The position numbers were made by a program, and so were the translations under genes. Of a stretch of DNA of 64,000 nucleotides, positions 35,450 through 45,072 are shown piece after piece; position 1 is the first letter of the stretch; the number at the start of each line of letters is the position of its first letter. The notes beneath the pieces were generated by a model. It was not told where the DNA came from. It ran no database searches and saw nothing but the letters and a program-made list of their open reading frames with translations. This stretch comes from a bacterium (GTDB lineage Bacteria > CLD3 > SB21): NCBI GenBank assembly GCA_013360215.1, contig JABWCP010000012.1, forward strand, positions 19,530-83,529. The letters run 5' to 3'.

Positions 35450-38400
35450 ATGCAATCATGTCATCCTCTTAGAAGCCGTGTTCAAATAACCCTGATTTGG
35501 TTACATTGCCTTTTCGTCACCGGTTCCTTATACGCGCTGGATCCGGATCGGCGCGTGACACAATACATGCATACGATGTGGACGACCGATCAGGGGCTGC
35601 CACAAAATAATATTACCTCTATGATCCAAACGCGGGACGGCTATATCTGGTGTGGCACGTTGGATGGGCTTGTACGATTTGACGGTGTACGCTTTGAAGT
35701 TTTTGATAAGCGTAATACGCCGGCCATTCGCAATAATGCAATCATCACGATGTTCGAAGATCGCTCCGGTGGTTTGTGGGTAGGTACCATAGGCGGAGGC
35801 CTAGTGCATTATAAGAACGGAAAATTTATTTCTTACGGATTAACGGAGAAGTTCCCCAGTGCGTATATCTTGCATATGGCCGAAGACGAACAAGGGCGCT
35901 TGTGGTTCGCTACGCGCGACGGATTGGTCACTCGCGGCGATACGTCGTGGATTACCTATACGGCAAAAGAAGGTTTAACGCATACTTCCGTACGTTCGCT
36001 GTTTTTTGATCGTAAAGGACGGCTTTGGATCGGCTCTTCGGTCGGACTCAGTTTAATGGAAAACGGCGTGATTCGTAAAATTTTCGCGCACGAACTTGCC
36101 GACAAAAACGTCACTTCGATCACTTCCGACAGCACGGATATCATTTGGATTACGGTACTCGGCAAAGGCGTGTATCGTATCAAGGGAGATAGCATCGCAC
36201 ACTTGCAAGCACCCAAAAGTATTCCTCATAATTTTATCAATGCGATCGCTCGTGATAAAAACGGTAATCGCTGGTTGGCTACCGATGGCGGTCTCTATCG
36301 TGAACATCACGGACGCTTTGAACGATTTATGGATGAATCGAATTTTCCTCTCGACAAAGTCATGTGTCTGCTGGAAGATCGCGACGGCAATTTGTGGTTT
36401 GGCACCAACGGTAGCGGGCTTAACCGTCTGCGTGATGAAAAATTTATCACTTATACGACCCTTGAAGGTTTTAAAGACAACAGCGCCAACGTCGTATTCG
36501 AAGACAGCCGTGCTCGCATCTGGGTCGGTACCGAAGCCGGCGTTTCGATCATTGACGGCGATACGATCCGTAATCTCGGTGAATCCAGCGGACTGACCAA
36601 CACCAAAGTGCGTTCTTTTGCGGAAGATACAGACGGACGAATATGGGTCGGCACGCGCGAAGGTGTTTTTGTATGGAATGAGGTACGTTTCGAATCATGG
36701 AATGCGCGCCTCAAAATTCCACCCTTGGTCATTCTCTCCATGCTGCGCGCGCGCGACGGTACGATGTGGATCGGCACCGGCGGCGCTGGTGCGGTATCTT
36801 ACAAACCTCAAAACGTACAACAATATACCTCCAAACAAGGTTTAGCCGGCATCGTCGTGATCGCTATAGCGGAAGACTCGCTCGGGCGAATGTGGTTTGG
36901 CACCAATAGCGGACTGAGTCGCTTCGACGGAAAAAACTTTGTCACATACAATTCCAAAAACGGTATGTCATCTGATATTTTTTTATCTCTGTATGTGGAC
37001 AAAACCAATACGCTGTGGGCGGGTACATTTGGTAACGGACTCAACCGCTTACAAAACGACTCCATCGCCATATTTACGACGGCCGATGGTTTATTCAACG
37101 AAAACATGTATTCCATTCTGGAAGATGGCGAAGGTTATCTGTGGATGAGCTGCGGTAAGGGCGTGTTTCGCGTCGCCAAAGAAGATTTTGAACGATACCG
37201 TCAGAAAATAATACCCGTTATACCATGCAAAGTGTTTGGCCGCAGCGACGGTATGCGCAGCAGCGAATGCAATGGCACTACACAACCCGCCGCATGGATG
37301 ACCCGCGGCGGATGGCTTCTGTATCCGACCGGTAAAGGTCTTGCTGCCGTGAATCCGCGTTTGTTGTCGCGCGTTTCCCCGTCACCGCTGGTCGTCATTG
37401 AGCGCATGCTGGCTGAACAAAAACTCATCACCTTAGGTGAAAAAATCGAATTGACGCCGGGACACCGCCGTATCGAATTTACATTTACCGGTTTAAGTTT
37501 TACCGCTCCGGAAAACAACACATTTATGTACCGGCTTATCGGTTTTGATAAAGAATGGATCCAAGCCGAAAAAACTCGTCATGCCGTCTATACCAATGTA
37601 CCGCCCGGTGCATACCGCTTTGAGGTGATGGCTTCCAATAGCGACGGCATTTGGTCCTCGCAACCGGCGACAGTATTATTTTCAATTGATCCGTATTTTT
37701 TTGAGACCGTGTGGTTTTACAGTTTGTCCGGTGTATTCCTTTTGTATCTCGGTTTTACGTATTACCGTTCGCGTGTGCGCGAACTGCACGAACGTCAGGA
37801 AGAACTGACACGGCTTGTACAGGAACGCACACGTAATCTGCGCGAGGAAAAAGAAAAAACCGAACACGCGTTGCGGGAATCCGAGGAAGCTAAACGCGAG
37901 ATCGAAAAATCTCAGCAGGTCATTCAGTCGCAATCACAAAAATTGATCGAATTGGATAAAGTAAAAACCAATTTCTTTACCAATATTTCTCACGAATTTC
38001 GTACCCCGCTCACATTGATCATCGGACCTTTGGAAGATGTATTGCGATCCGCCACGCTTTCGGCCGATCAACGCGTTTCATTTGAACTCATGTTACGTCA
38101 AGCCAAGCAACTATTGGGTTTGATCAATCAACTTCTGGAGGCAGCCCGGCTTGAGTCCAATCGGGTTCAGTTTCATCCTTCACTTCGACCGCTGGTTCCT
38201 TTTGTTCGCGAACTGACTTCTATGTTTGAATCGGCGGCTCAGCGTAAAGGCATTCATCTTTCGCTGGAGACCTCCGACGAGAAAATACAATTGTACTATG
38301 ACCTTCATGCGATGGAACGCGTTTTGACAAATCTTATTTCTAATGCGATCAAGTTTACCGAGCAAGGGTTTATAAAAATTACGATCAAACATAGTGAACA

Positions 38401-39883
38401 TACGCATCGTCCGTCGGTTGTCATTTTTGTCGAAGACAGCGGACGCGGTATTCCGCAGGAACATCTCGGCCACATCTTTCAGCGTTTTTATCAAGCGGAC
38501 GGTGTCGAAGCCGATCAACTGGGGAGCGGAATAGGTCTTTCGCTGGTCCACGATTATGTGGAGATGCACCGCGGCTTGATCACTGTCGAAAGCACGGTCG
38601 GCAAAGGCACACGTTTTATGATAACGCTTTTTACCGGCGAAGAACATTTATCCGGTACGATCACACCTCATGCTGAAATAAAAACGGAGACCGAATTTAT
38701 TTACGCCCGTTCCATCGCCGCACTTTCATCCGAACATAACATTACTCCCGAAATATCAGCGCCGGATCCGACGGAGCGTCAAACGGCCGATAAGCCTAAG
38801 GTATTGATCGCCGATGATAACGCCGATATTCGTTTGTACTTATATAACCTCTTGCGGGACGAATACCGCATGATCATGGCGCACGACGGCGCCGCGGCGT
38901 TGGATTTGCTTCAACGGGAATTTCCGGATATGGTGCTCAGCGATGTGATGATGCCCAATATGGACGGAATGGAATTGTGCCGTCGTATCAAATCCGATGA
39001 ACGCACCCGCCACATTCCGGTCATACTGCTCACCGCACGCGCCGATGAATCCAGCAAAGTGGAAAGCCTCAATCTGGGTGCGGACGATTTTGTCGCCAAA
39101 CCATTTAGCGCTAATGAACTGAAAGCACGCATGCGCAATTTGCTCGGCATCCATGCCATGAAACTGCAGTTGATCGAACAAGAAAAAATGGCTTCTTTAG
39201 GACATCTTGCCCGCGGTGTCGCACATGAAATCAATAATCCGCTCTCCTTTGTAACAGGTAATCTTTCCGTTTTGGAATCACGGCTAGCCAAACTACATCC
39301 GGATGAGAATATTAAACCCATTGTCACCGATATCATGAGCGGAACCAAACGCATTGCCGCGATCGTGCAACACTTGCGTGAATTCACACGTCTGGATGAA
39401 GCCGAACGTAAATTCGTTGATCTGTCCGATATGGTGGATAACATTCTCACGCTCTTAGCCGGCGAAATGCAATCCGATATTCGCATCGAAAAAAATATCG
39501 CACAGGTGCCCATGATTGATTGTTTTCCGCGCGATCTCAATCAAGCGATAGCACAAATCCTTATGAACGCGACATATTATGTACGTGAACGCAACCGCAT
39601 TGAAAACCGGTCTCTTGGTCATATTACCATTCATCTGAACAAAACCGATGAGAAATATGTCGAACTTATCATAGAAAACGACGGCTTCCCGATTGCACCC
39701 GAAATTCGCGAACATATATTTGAACCCTTCTTTACGACCAAACCCATCGGCAAAGGTACCGGACTGGGCTTAAGCGCTGTTTACGGCATCATTCGCCGTC
39801 ACCACGGACAGATACGCTGCGTGTCGGAACCGTCCCAGCCGGTGCGCTTCATTATAATGTTACCGTTTGCAATACCGTCATAA
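35450..39883 (+). CDS. Propeller-type hybrid sensor with two kinase modules (HK-REC-HK)
   Basis: 1477 residues. After a signal peptide ending near LYALDP come the same two periplasmic propellers as in the preceding gene, a Y_Y_Y domain, one TM helix (about 757-775) and a coiled coil. The cytoplasmic part has three signalling units: kinase 1 with His848 (NISHEFRTPLT) and an ATPase domain (GSGIGLSLVHDY); a receiver with Asp1165 (LSDVMMPNMDG) and Lys in AKPF; then a second kinase with His1259 (RGVAHEINNPLSF) and a second ATPase domain (GTGLGLSAVYGI). A kinase placed after the receiver is rare and could be controlled by receiver phosphorylation. No DNA-binding domain. It is close enough in sequence to the upstream kinase to be a duplication. 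The next locus is the sulfur gene cluster. Confidence 0.9.
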   Translation: MQSCHPLRSRVQITLIWLHCLFVTGSLYALDPDRRVTQYMHTMWTTDQGLPQNNITSMIQTRDGYIWCGTLDGLVRFDGVRFEVFDKRNTPAIRNNAIITMFEDRSGGLWVGTIGGGLVHYKNGKFISYGLTEKFPSAYILHMAEDEQGRLWFATRDGLVTRGDTSWITYTAKEGLTHTSVRSLFFDRKGRLWIGSSVGLSLMENGVIRKIFAHELADKNVTSITSDSTDIIWITVLGKGVYRIKGDSIAHLQAPKSIPHNFINAIARDKNGNRWLATDGGLYREHHGRFERFMDESNFPLDKVMCLLEDRDGNLWFGTNGSGLNRLRDEKFITYTTLEGFKDNSANVVFEDSRARIWVGTEAGVSIIDGDTIRNLGESSGLTNTKVRSFAEDTDGRIWVGTREGVFVWNEVRFESWNARLKIPPLVILSMLRARDGTMWIGTGGAGAVSYKPQNVQQYTSKQGLAGIVVIAIAEDSLGRMWFGTNSGLSRFDGKNFVTYNSKNGMSSDIFLSLYVDKTNTLWAGTFGNGLNRLQNDSIAIFTTADGLFNENMYSILEDGEGYLWMSCGKGVFRVAKEDFERYRQKIIPVIPCKVFGRSDGMRSSECNGTTQPAAWMTRGGWLLYPTGKGLAAVNPRLLSRVSPSPLVVIERMLAEQKLITLGEKIELTPGHRRIEFTFTGLSFTAPENNTFMYRLIGFDKEWIQAEKTRHAVYTNVPPGAYRFEVMASNSDGIWSSQPATVLFSIDPYFFETVWFYSLSGVFLLYLGFTYYRSRVRELHERQEELTRLVQERTRNLREEKEKTEHALRESEEAKREIEKSQQVIQSQSQKLIELDKVKTNFFTNISHEFRTPLTLIIGPLEDVLRSATLSADQRVSFELMLRQAKQLLGLINQLLEAARLESNRVQFHPSLRPLVPFVRELTSMFESAAQRKGIHLSLETSDEKIQLYYDLHAMERVLTNLISNAIKFTEQGFIKITIKHSEHTHRPSVVIFVEDSGRGIPQEHLGHIFQRFYQADGVEADQLGSGIGLSLVHDYVEMHRGLITVESTVGKGTRFMITLFTGEEHLSGTITPHAEIKTETEFIYARSIAALSSEHNITPEISAPDPTERQTADKPKVLIADDNADIRLYLYNLLRDEYRMIMAHDGAAALDLLQREFPDMVLSDVMMPNMDGMELCRRIKSDERTRHIPVILLTARADESSKVESLNLGADDFVAKPFSANELKARMRNLLGIHAMKLQLIEQEKMASLGHLARGVAHEINNPLSFVTGNLSVLESRLAKLHPDENIKPIVTDIMSGTKRIAAIVQHLREFTRLDEAERKFVDLSDMVDNILTLLAGEMQSDIRIEKNIAQVPMIDCFPRDLNQAIAQILMNATYYVRERNRIENRSLGHITIHLNKTDEKYVELIIENDGFPIAPEIREHIFEPFFTTKPIGKGTGLGLSAVYGIIRRHHGQIRCVSEPSQPVRFIIMLPFAIPS

Positions 39884-39983
39884 TACCGGTTTTTTGATAT
39901 ATGTAATTTTCGAAAAATTGATTTTTATCATCCCGACTCCTCATCCCGATCATAGACAAATCTCCCATAACATGATAGTTTAA

Positions 39984-40013
39984 GGAAGAGCTGCAAAACA
40001 GCTCTCCTTTTAG
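39984..40013 (+). terminator. Terminator after the hybrid kinase
   Basis: AGAGCTG / CAGCTCT stem with loop CAAAA, extended by GG/CC, followed by TTTTAG. Confidence 0.7.
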
Positions 40014-40052
40014 TTTAAATAAATAACTAAATGGTTATGTAACTAATTAGTT
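40011..40052. promoter_or_regulatory. Array of TAGTT/AACTA inverted repeats (possible operator)
   Basis: TAGTT at 40011-40015 faces AACTA at 40025-40029, and a perfect 12-base palindrome AACTAATTAGTT occupies 40041-40052. All lie within 75 bases upstream of the FadL-like gene that heads the sulfur locus. Such paired palindromes are typical of TetR- or MarR-type repressor sites; the regulator is not in the window. Confidence 0.4.
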
Positions 40053-40081
40053 TTTATGTACTTCCACTTTGGAGAGATCGT

Positions 40082-41350
40082 ATGAAATCTATTTTACACT
40101 CCTTTACCCGTACCCTGACACTCTTTTATATACTGGCTTTTATAAATCAGGCTTGGGCTACCGACGGATATTTTTCACATGGCTATGGTACCAAACAAAA
40201 AAGTATGGGTGGTGTATCCACCGCGTTGACCTTTAATGCGTTTTCCGCCATCACGAACCCGGCGAATGCCGTTTATATTCAAAACAACTGGGGACTGGGT
40301 ATTGCTTTCTTTAATCCCAACCGGCAATACGCCGTGAGCGGTTCACCTTCCGGTTTTCCCAATACGTTTCCGCTCACACCGGGAACGGTCAAAAGTAAAA
40401 GTACGGGATTTTTTATTCCATCCCTGAGTTACAATCGCCTGATCAATGAAAAATCCGCTTTCAATTTTGCTATTTTTGGCAACGGCGGAATGAATACCGA
40501 TTATAAAACCAATACGTTTAATACGACCAAACCCACGGGTGTTAATCTATCACAACTTTTTGTCAATACGAGTTATGCATATAAAGTGACCGACAACCAT
40601 GCTTTTGGCGTTACCGCGATTTTCGGGTACCAATGGTTCGAAGCCAAAGGGCTCACAGCCTTCAGCGGATTTTCAAGATACAACACCAAACTCACGGACA
40701 ATAAATCGGATAAAGCTTACGGATACGGCGCTCGTCTGGGTTATAGCGGACAGATCACGCCGCAGTTGCGCATCGGCGCATCGTACCAAACGCGTATATG
40801 GATGACCGAATTCAACGACTACAAAGGCCTCTTTGCGGAAAAGGGTGATTTTGATGTGCCGGCCACATGGAATGCCGGATTAGCATGGGATATTAATTCC
40901 GCATGGACGCTCGCGGCAGACCTTACTCAAATCTATTATAGCTCCGTCAAATCCGTCGGCAATCCGATGAAACCGGCTGATTTTCAAAACGACATTTTAC
41001 TCGGCGACAAAAAAGGTGCCGGATTTGGCTGGAACGATATGACGGTTTACAAAATCGGCTGCGAATATCGTCACGGCAACGATTGGTCGGCCCGCGTCGG
41101 CTACAACTACGGCAAACAACCTATCCCCACGAGCGAAGTGATGTTTAACATCCTCGCACCCGGCGTGATCGAACATCATCTCACGTTTGGCGCCAGCAAA
41201 AAAATCGGATCGAAATACGAAATCAGTTTGGCTGTCATGCGCGGTTTCTCCAATGAAGTCAAAGGTGCCAATCCGATGGAAGCTCCGGGGCAACAAGCGA
41301 TTGCGCTCAAAATGAATCAATGGGAATTTGAAATCGGTTTAGGTTTCTAA
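40082..41350 (+). CDS. FadL/OmpP1/TodX-family outer-membrane protein
   Basis: 422 residues. A signal peptide (MKSILHSFTR to about AWATD) is followed by the FadL-family start, in which TDGYFSHGYG, QKSMGGVSTALT and SAITNPANAVY form the hatch and NPA region. The rest is a 14-strand-type barrel ending in WEFEIGLGF with a terminal Phe. FadL-family proteins let hydrophobic compounds cross the outer membrane. Here the gene is 21 bases before a Tat-exported molybdoenzyme and is likely its operon leader, so the cargo may be hydrophobic sulfur compounds or aromatics rather than fatty acids (inference). A strong GGAGAG ribosome-binding site precedes the ATG. Confidence 0.85.
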   Translation: MKSILHSFTRTLTLFYILAFINQAWATDGYFSHGYGTKQKSMGGVSTALTFNAFSAITNPANAVYIQNNWGLGIAFFNPNRQYAVSGSPSGFPNTFPLTPGTVKSKSTGFFIPSLSYNRLINEKSAFNFAIFGNGGMNTDYKTNTFNTTKPTGVNLSQLFVNTSYAYKVTDNHAFGVTAIFGYQWFEAKGLTAFSGFSRYNTKLTDNKSDKAYGYGARLGYSGQITPQLRIGASYQTRIWMTEFNDYKGLFAEKGDFDVPATWNAGLAWDINSAWTLAADLTQIYYSSVKSVGNPMKPADFQNDILLGDKKGAGFGWNDMTVYKIGCEYRHGNDWSARVGYNYGKQPIPTSEVMFNILAPGVIEHHLTFGASKKIGSKYEISLAVMRGFSNEVKGANPMEAPGQQAIALKMNQWEFEIGLGF

Positions 41351-41371
41351 TACTTAACAGGCGATTACATC

Positions 41372-43564
41372 ATGTTATCACGCAGACGTTTTTTAAAAAT
41401 CGGGGCCGGATTTACAGCCGGCGCAACCATCGCGGCCGGCGCCGCTCATACTTTGGCGGATCGTTTAGCCGCGTTGGAAAAACCTTCCGGACAAGTAGAA
41501 GTGATACCGACATATTGCGATATCTGTTTTTGGAAGTGCGGCGTTTTGGCGCATGTCAAAGAAGGTCAGCTGTGGAAACTGGAAGGTAATCCGGAAGATC
41601 CTCTTAGCCGCGGGCGCTTGTGTCCGCGCGGCACAGGCGGGGTCGGCGCACACTACGATCCGGATCGGCTGCGTACGCCCCTGATCCGCCGCGGCGAAAA
41701 AGGCGCCGAAGAATGGACCTCCGTCACATGGGATGAAGCGCTGGACTTCATCGCCGAAAAAATGAAAAAAATTAAAACCGAATACGGTCCGGAATCCGTG
41801 GCACTCTTTAGCCATGGCATCGGCGGTAATTTTTTTAAGCATACGATCAAAGCCTACGGCTCACCCAATATCGCGGCGCCTTCGTTTGCCCAATGCCGCG
41901 GTCCGCGGGATGTCGGATTTCGCCTCACCTTCGGTGAAGATGTAAGTTCACCCGAGCGCACCGACATCCGCAACGCCAAGTGTCTTGTTTTGATCGGATC
42001 GCATCTCGGCGAAAATATGCACAATACGCAGGTTCAGGAATTTGCCGAAGCCGTAGACAATCACGCGACGATCATCGTCGTGGATCCGCGCTATTCCGTC
42101 GCAGCCAGCAAAGCGCAGCATTATCTCCCGATCAAACCGGGTACCGATCTCGCGCTGATCTTGGCGTGGATGCATGTCATCATCAAAGAAAATCTTTATG
42201 ATAAAGCGTACGTCGAACAGTATGGTTTTGGTTTCGACGCATTGGTTGCGGCTTTGGAAACTTACACACCGGAGTGGGCATATCCTGAAACCGGCATTGA
42301 ACCGGAAACGATTCGCACTACCGCCCGCGTGATGGCACAATACAAACCTGCGACACTCGTGCATCCGGGACGCCACGTCACATGGTATGGGAATGATGCC
42401 CAACGCAGCCGTGGCATTGCTCTGCTTAACGCGTTGCTCGGCAGCTGGGGACGCAAAGGCGGTTTTTATACGCCGGTCAGTATGGATGTGCCGGCTTTCC
42501 CCTATCCCTCTTATCCCAAATCGGATAAAGGTAAAGTGGATAACCCCGGTCATAAATATCCCTTTGCGCACGAAACGATCACCACCGGCATACGCGAAGC
42601 GACACTCACCGGTAAACCTTATCCGATCAAAGGTTGGTTTGTGTACGCAACCAATCTGCTGCATGCTTTGCCTAATGAGGAAGAAACGATCAAGGCCATT
42701 CAGAATCTCGATCTGATGGTCGTGATTGATGTTATTCCCAGTGAAATCGCCGGCTGGGCCGATGTGATATTACCGGAGTCGGTGTATCTTGAGCGGCACG
42801 ACGATCTTAATGTCGAATGGTTCCGCGATCCGTTTGTGGCACTGCGCCAACCCGTCGTATCTGCCCCGCATGAGCAGAAGCCCAACTGGTGGATGGCCAA
42901 GCGTCTTGCCGAAAAACTCGGGCTCGGTCATTATTATCCGTGGACTCATATCGAATCGTATTTTGAAACGCGGCTTCGGCAGGCGGGATTGAGTTATGAA
43001 ACACTGAAAAAAAACGGAATCCTCCTCGGCGAAAAAAAACCGGTTTATTTCGATGAAGGCGTACCGGCCGAATTTCCCACGCCATCAGGAAAAATAGAAT
43101 TTTATTCATCCCAACTCGCAGAAGCCGGTTTTGAACCGGTACCCAAATATGTAGCCCCGCCTCAACCGCCACCGGGTTCATTTCGGCTTTTGTTTGGTCG
43201 TGCGCCGGTGCACTCGTTTAGCCGTACGCATACCAACCCCGTACTGATGGATATGATGAATGAAAACGAACTGTGGGTCAATGCGGACATGGCGTTACGG
43301 TACGGTTTAAAATCCGGCGATTATGTTCGTCTCAAAAATCAGGACGGTGTGGTCAGTACTAAAATCAAAATCAAAGCGACGGAACGCATTCGCACCGACT
43401 GCGTGTATATGGTGCACGGATTTGGGCATAACGCCAAAGCGCTCAAGCGCGCTTTCGGACGTGGTGCCAGCGATGCACAGCTTATCACACGCTACGATAC
43501 CGATCCCTTGATGGGCGGCACCGGTATGAATAATAATTTTGTCACTCTGGAAATGGAGGCTTAG
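41372..43564 (+). CDS. Molybdopterin oxidoreductase catalytic subunit (PsrA/PhsA type)
   Basis: 730 residues. The N-terminus is a Tat signal (LSRRRFLKIGAGF), so the enzyme is exported folded to the periplasm. A 4Fe-4S site is formed by Cys49, Cys52, Cys56 and Cys84 (CDICFWKC, RGRLCPRG). Cys175 (FAQCRGPRD) is placed as the ligand of molybdenum. The length and layout match polysulfide, thiosulfate and tetrathionate reductases and related sulfur dehydrogenases of the DMSO reductase family. With the following FeS and NrfD-type genes it forms a membrane complex exchanging electrons with quinone. Direction (reduction or oxidation) and substrate cannot be set from sequence. The adjacent YeeE pair and rhodanese argue for a sulfur compound. 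Confidence 0.9.
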   Translation: MLSRRRFLKIGAGFTAGATIAAGAAHTLADRLAALEKPSGQVEVIPTYCDICFWKCGVLAHVKEGQLWKLEGNPEDPLSRGRLCPRGTGGVGAHYDPDRLRTPLIRRGEKGAEEWTSVTWDEALDFIAEKMKKIKTEYGPESVALFSHGIGGNFFKHTIKAYGSPNIAAPSFAQCRGPRDVGFRLTFGEDVSSPERTDIRNAKCLVLIGSHLGENMHNTQVQEFAEAVDNHATIIVVDPRYSVAASKAQHYLPIKPGTDLALILAWMHVIIKENLYDKAYVEQYGFGFDALVAALETYTPEWAYPETGIEPETIRTTARVMAQYKPATLVHPGRHVTWYGNDAQRSRGIALLNALLGSWGRKGGFYTPVSMDVPAFPYPSYPKSDKGKVDNPGHKYPFAHETITTGIREATLTGKPYPIKGWFVYATNLLHALPNEEETIKAIQNLDLMVVIDVIPSEIAGWADVILPESVYLERHDDLNVEWFRDPFVALRQPVVSAPHEQKPNWWMAKRLAEKLGLGHYYPWTHIESYFETRLRQAGLSYETLKKNGILLGEKKPVYFDEGVPAEFPTPSGKIEFYSSQLAEAGFEPVPKYVAPPQPPPGSFRLLFGRAPVHSFSRTHTNPVLMDMMNENELWVNADMALRYGLKSGDYVRLKNQDGVVSTKIKIKATERIRTDCVYMVHGFGHNAKALKRAFGRGASDAQLITRYDTDPLMGGTGMNNNFVTLEMEA

Positions 43565-43566
43565 CC

Positions 43567-44106
43567 ATGGCGCGTCTCGCAATGGTCATAGATACCCGAA
43601 AATGCGTCGGATGTATGGATTGTGTCGTGGCCTGCAAAACTGAAAATCAGGTTCCCGAAGGATACAATCGCGACTGGATCACGACCGAAGCCAAAGGAAA
43701 GTTTCCCGACGTGCGTCTCGAAATTCGATCCGAACGTTGTAATCACTGTTCCAATCCACCGTGTGTGACATGCTGCCCTACCGGTGCGAGTCATGTGCAT
43801 GACTATGGCGGCGTCGTGCTGGTCGATCATGATGTATGTATCGGCTGCAAAGCATGCGTCGCATCGTGTCCGTATGATGCGCGTTTTGTTCATCCCGAAG
43901 GTTATGTGGACAAATGTACATTCTGCATTCATCGCGTGGAAAAAGGACTTGAGCCGGCTTGCGTGTCCGTTTGCCCTACGCATTGTATGTACTTTGGCGA
44001 TCTGGATGACCCTAATAGTAAAGTTTCTCAACTTCTGCAGAAACGCGGTTACCATACGAATTTACCGGAAGCCGGTACGCAACCGAATATTTTTTATCTC
44101 ACGTGA
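43567..44106 (+). CDS. Four-cluster ferredoxin subunit (PsrB/PhsB type)
   Basis: 179 residues. Four cysteine groups for four 4Fe-4S clusters are present: CVGCMDCVVAC, CNHCSNPPCVTCC, CIGCKACVASC with CPYD, and CTFCIHRV with ACVSVCPTHC. No signal peptide: like other PsrB subunits it should be carried across the membrane by the Tat-exported partner. It passes electrons between the molybdenum subunit and the NrfD-type quinone subunit. GGAGG precedes the ATG, which begins two bases after the catalytic subunit's stop. Confidence 0.93.
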   Translation: MARLAMVIDTRKCVGCMDCVVACKTENQVPEGYNRDWITTEAKGKFPDVRLEIRSERCNHCSNPPCVTCCPTGASHVHDYGGVVLVDHDVCIGCKACVASCPYDARFVHPEGYVDKCTFCIHRVEKGLEPACVSVCPTHCMYFGDLDDPNSKVSQLLQKRGYHTNLPEAGTQPNIFYLT

Positions 44107-44113
44107 GGACGCT

Positions 44114-45055
44114 ATGAACGAATTGACACATACGCGCATGAATCCGATGATTGATCCCGCGCTGCACATTTGGGGCTGGGAAATCCCCGTGTATCTTTTT
44201 CTTGGCGGATTGGTGGCAGGGTTTATGATTTTGTCCGGTTATTTTACGCTTAAAGGCCATCATAAACATGATCACTTCTCTTCTTTTTATTTACCGCATG
44301 TGAGTTTGGCCTTACTGAGCCTCGGTATGTTTTCCTTATTTCTCGATCTTGAGCACAAGCCTTATGTATGGCGTCTTTATACGACATTTGAAATCACTTC
44401 GCCGATGTCCTGGGGATCTTGGATTTTACTGTTAGTCTATCCTTCGTTACTTCTCAATACGTTGGTGCGCATTCCGGAGGCTTTTAGTAACCGCATTCAT
44501 CTGTTTGATAAATTTTCGGAACGCATCCATGCGCATCCTTATCTCATCAAAAACATCGGTGTTCTCAATATGATCGTGGGTGCGATATTGGGGATATACA
44601 CGGGTGTTCTCTTAAGCGGGCTGGCGGCACGGCCGTTGTGGAATAGCTCTATGCTATGGATACTTTTTCTCACGTCCGGAATATCCGCCGCGGCAGCTTT
44701 CGTTCACCTCGTCACGACAGATTCTGTCGAACGAGAGATTTCAGCGAAAGCGGATAATGCATTTTTGATTTTTGAATTGTTTGTAATCACGCTGTTCATC
44801 GTAGGTATGTTGAGTTCCGCACAAGCGCAACAAACCGCAGCAAGGCTGATATTAAACGGTCCTTACGCTGCGGTATTCTGGGTATTTGTGGTCGGTTGCG
44901 GCATCATCATTCCTTTGATCATCCAACTGCTGGCGGTCAATCATAAAATACAACATACGCCGATAGCGCCGATCATGGTGATGCTGGGCGGGCTCATTTT
45001 ACGATTTGTTATCGTATATGCCGGGCAGGCTTCACACTGGACTATTGTACACTAA
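44114..45055 (+). CDS. NrfD/PsrC-type membrane quinone subunit
   Basis: 313 residues with about eight or nine TM helices, starting WGWEIPVYLFLGGLVAGF, which is the conserved quinone-pocket segment of NrfD/PsrC proteins. It anchors the molybdoenzyme and exchanges electrons with the quinone pool. The ATG at 44114 is chosen because it follows the ferredoxin stop by 7 bases with GAGG upstream; the same frame is open much further upstream, but that region overlaps the ferredoxin gene and is not membrane-like. Confidence 0.9.
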   Translation: MNELTHTRMNPMIDPALHIWGWEIPVYLFLGGLVAGFMILSGYFTLKGHHKHDHFSSFYLPHVSLALLSLGMFSLFLDLEHKPYVWRLYTTFEITSPMSWGSWILLLVYPSLLLNTLVRIPEAFSNRIHLFDKFSERIHAHPYLIKNIGVLNMIVGAILGIYTGVLLSGLAARPLWNSSMLWILFLTSGISAAAAFVHLVTTDSVEREISAKADNAFLIFELFVITLFIVGMLSSAQAQQTAARLILNGPYAAVFWVFVVGCGIIIPLIIQLLAVNHKIQHTPIAPIMVMLGGLILRFVIVYAGQASHWTIVH

Positions 45056-45072
45056 TATTCGGAGAGTAATCT

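Noticed and set aside
43784-44113. Open frame extending the NrfD-type protein 110 codons upstream
   Set aside because: Overlaps the ferredoxin gene and is not membrane-like; the ATG at 44114 begins at the family N-terminus.
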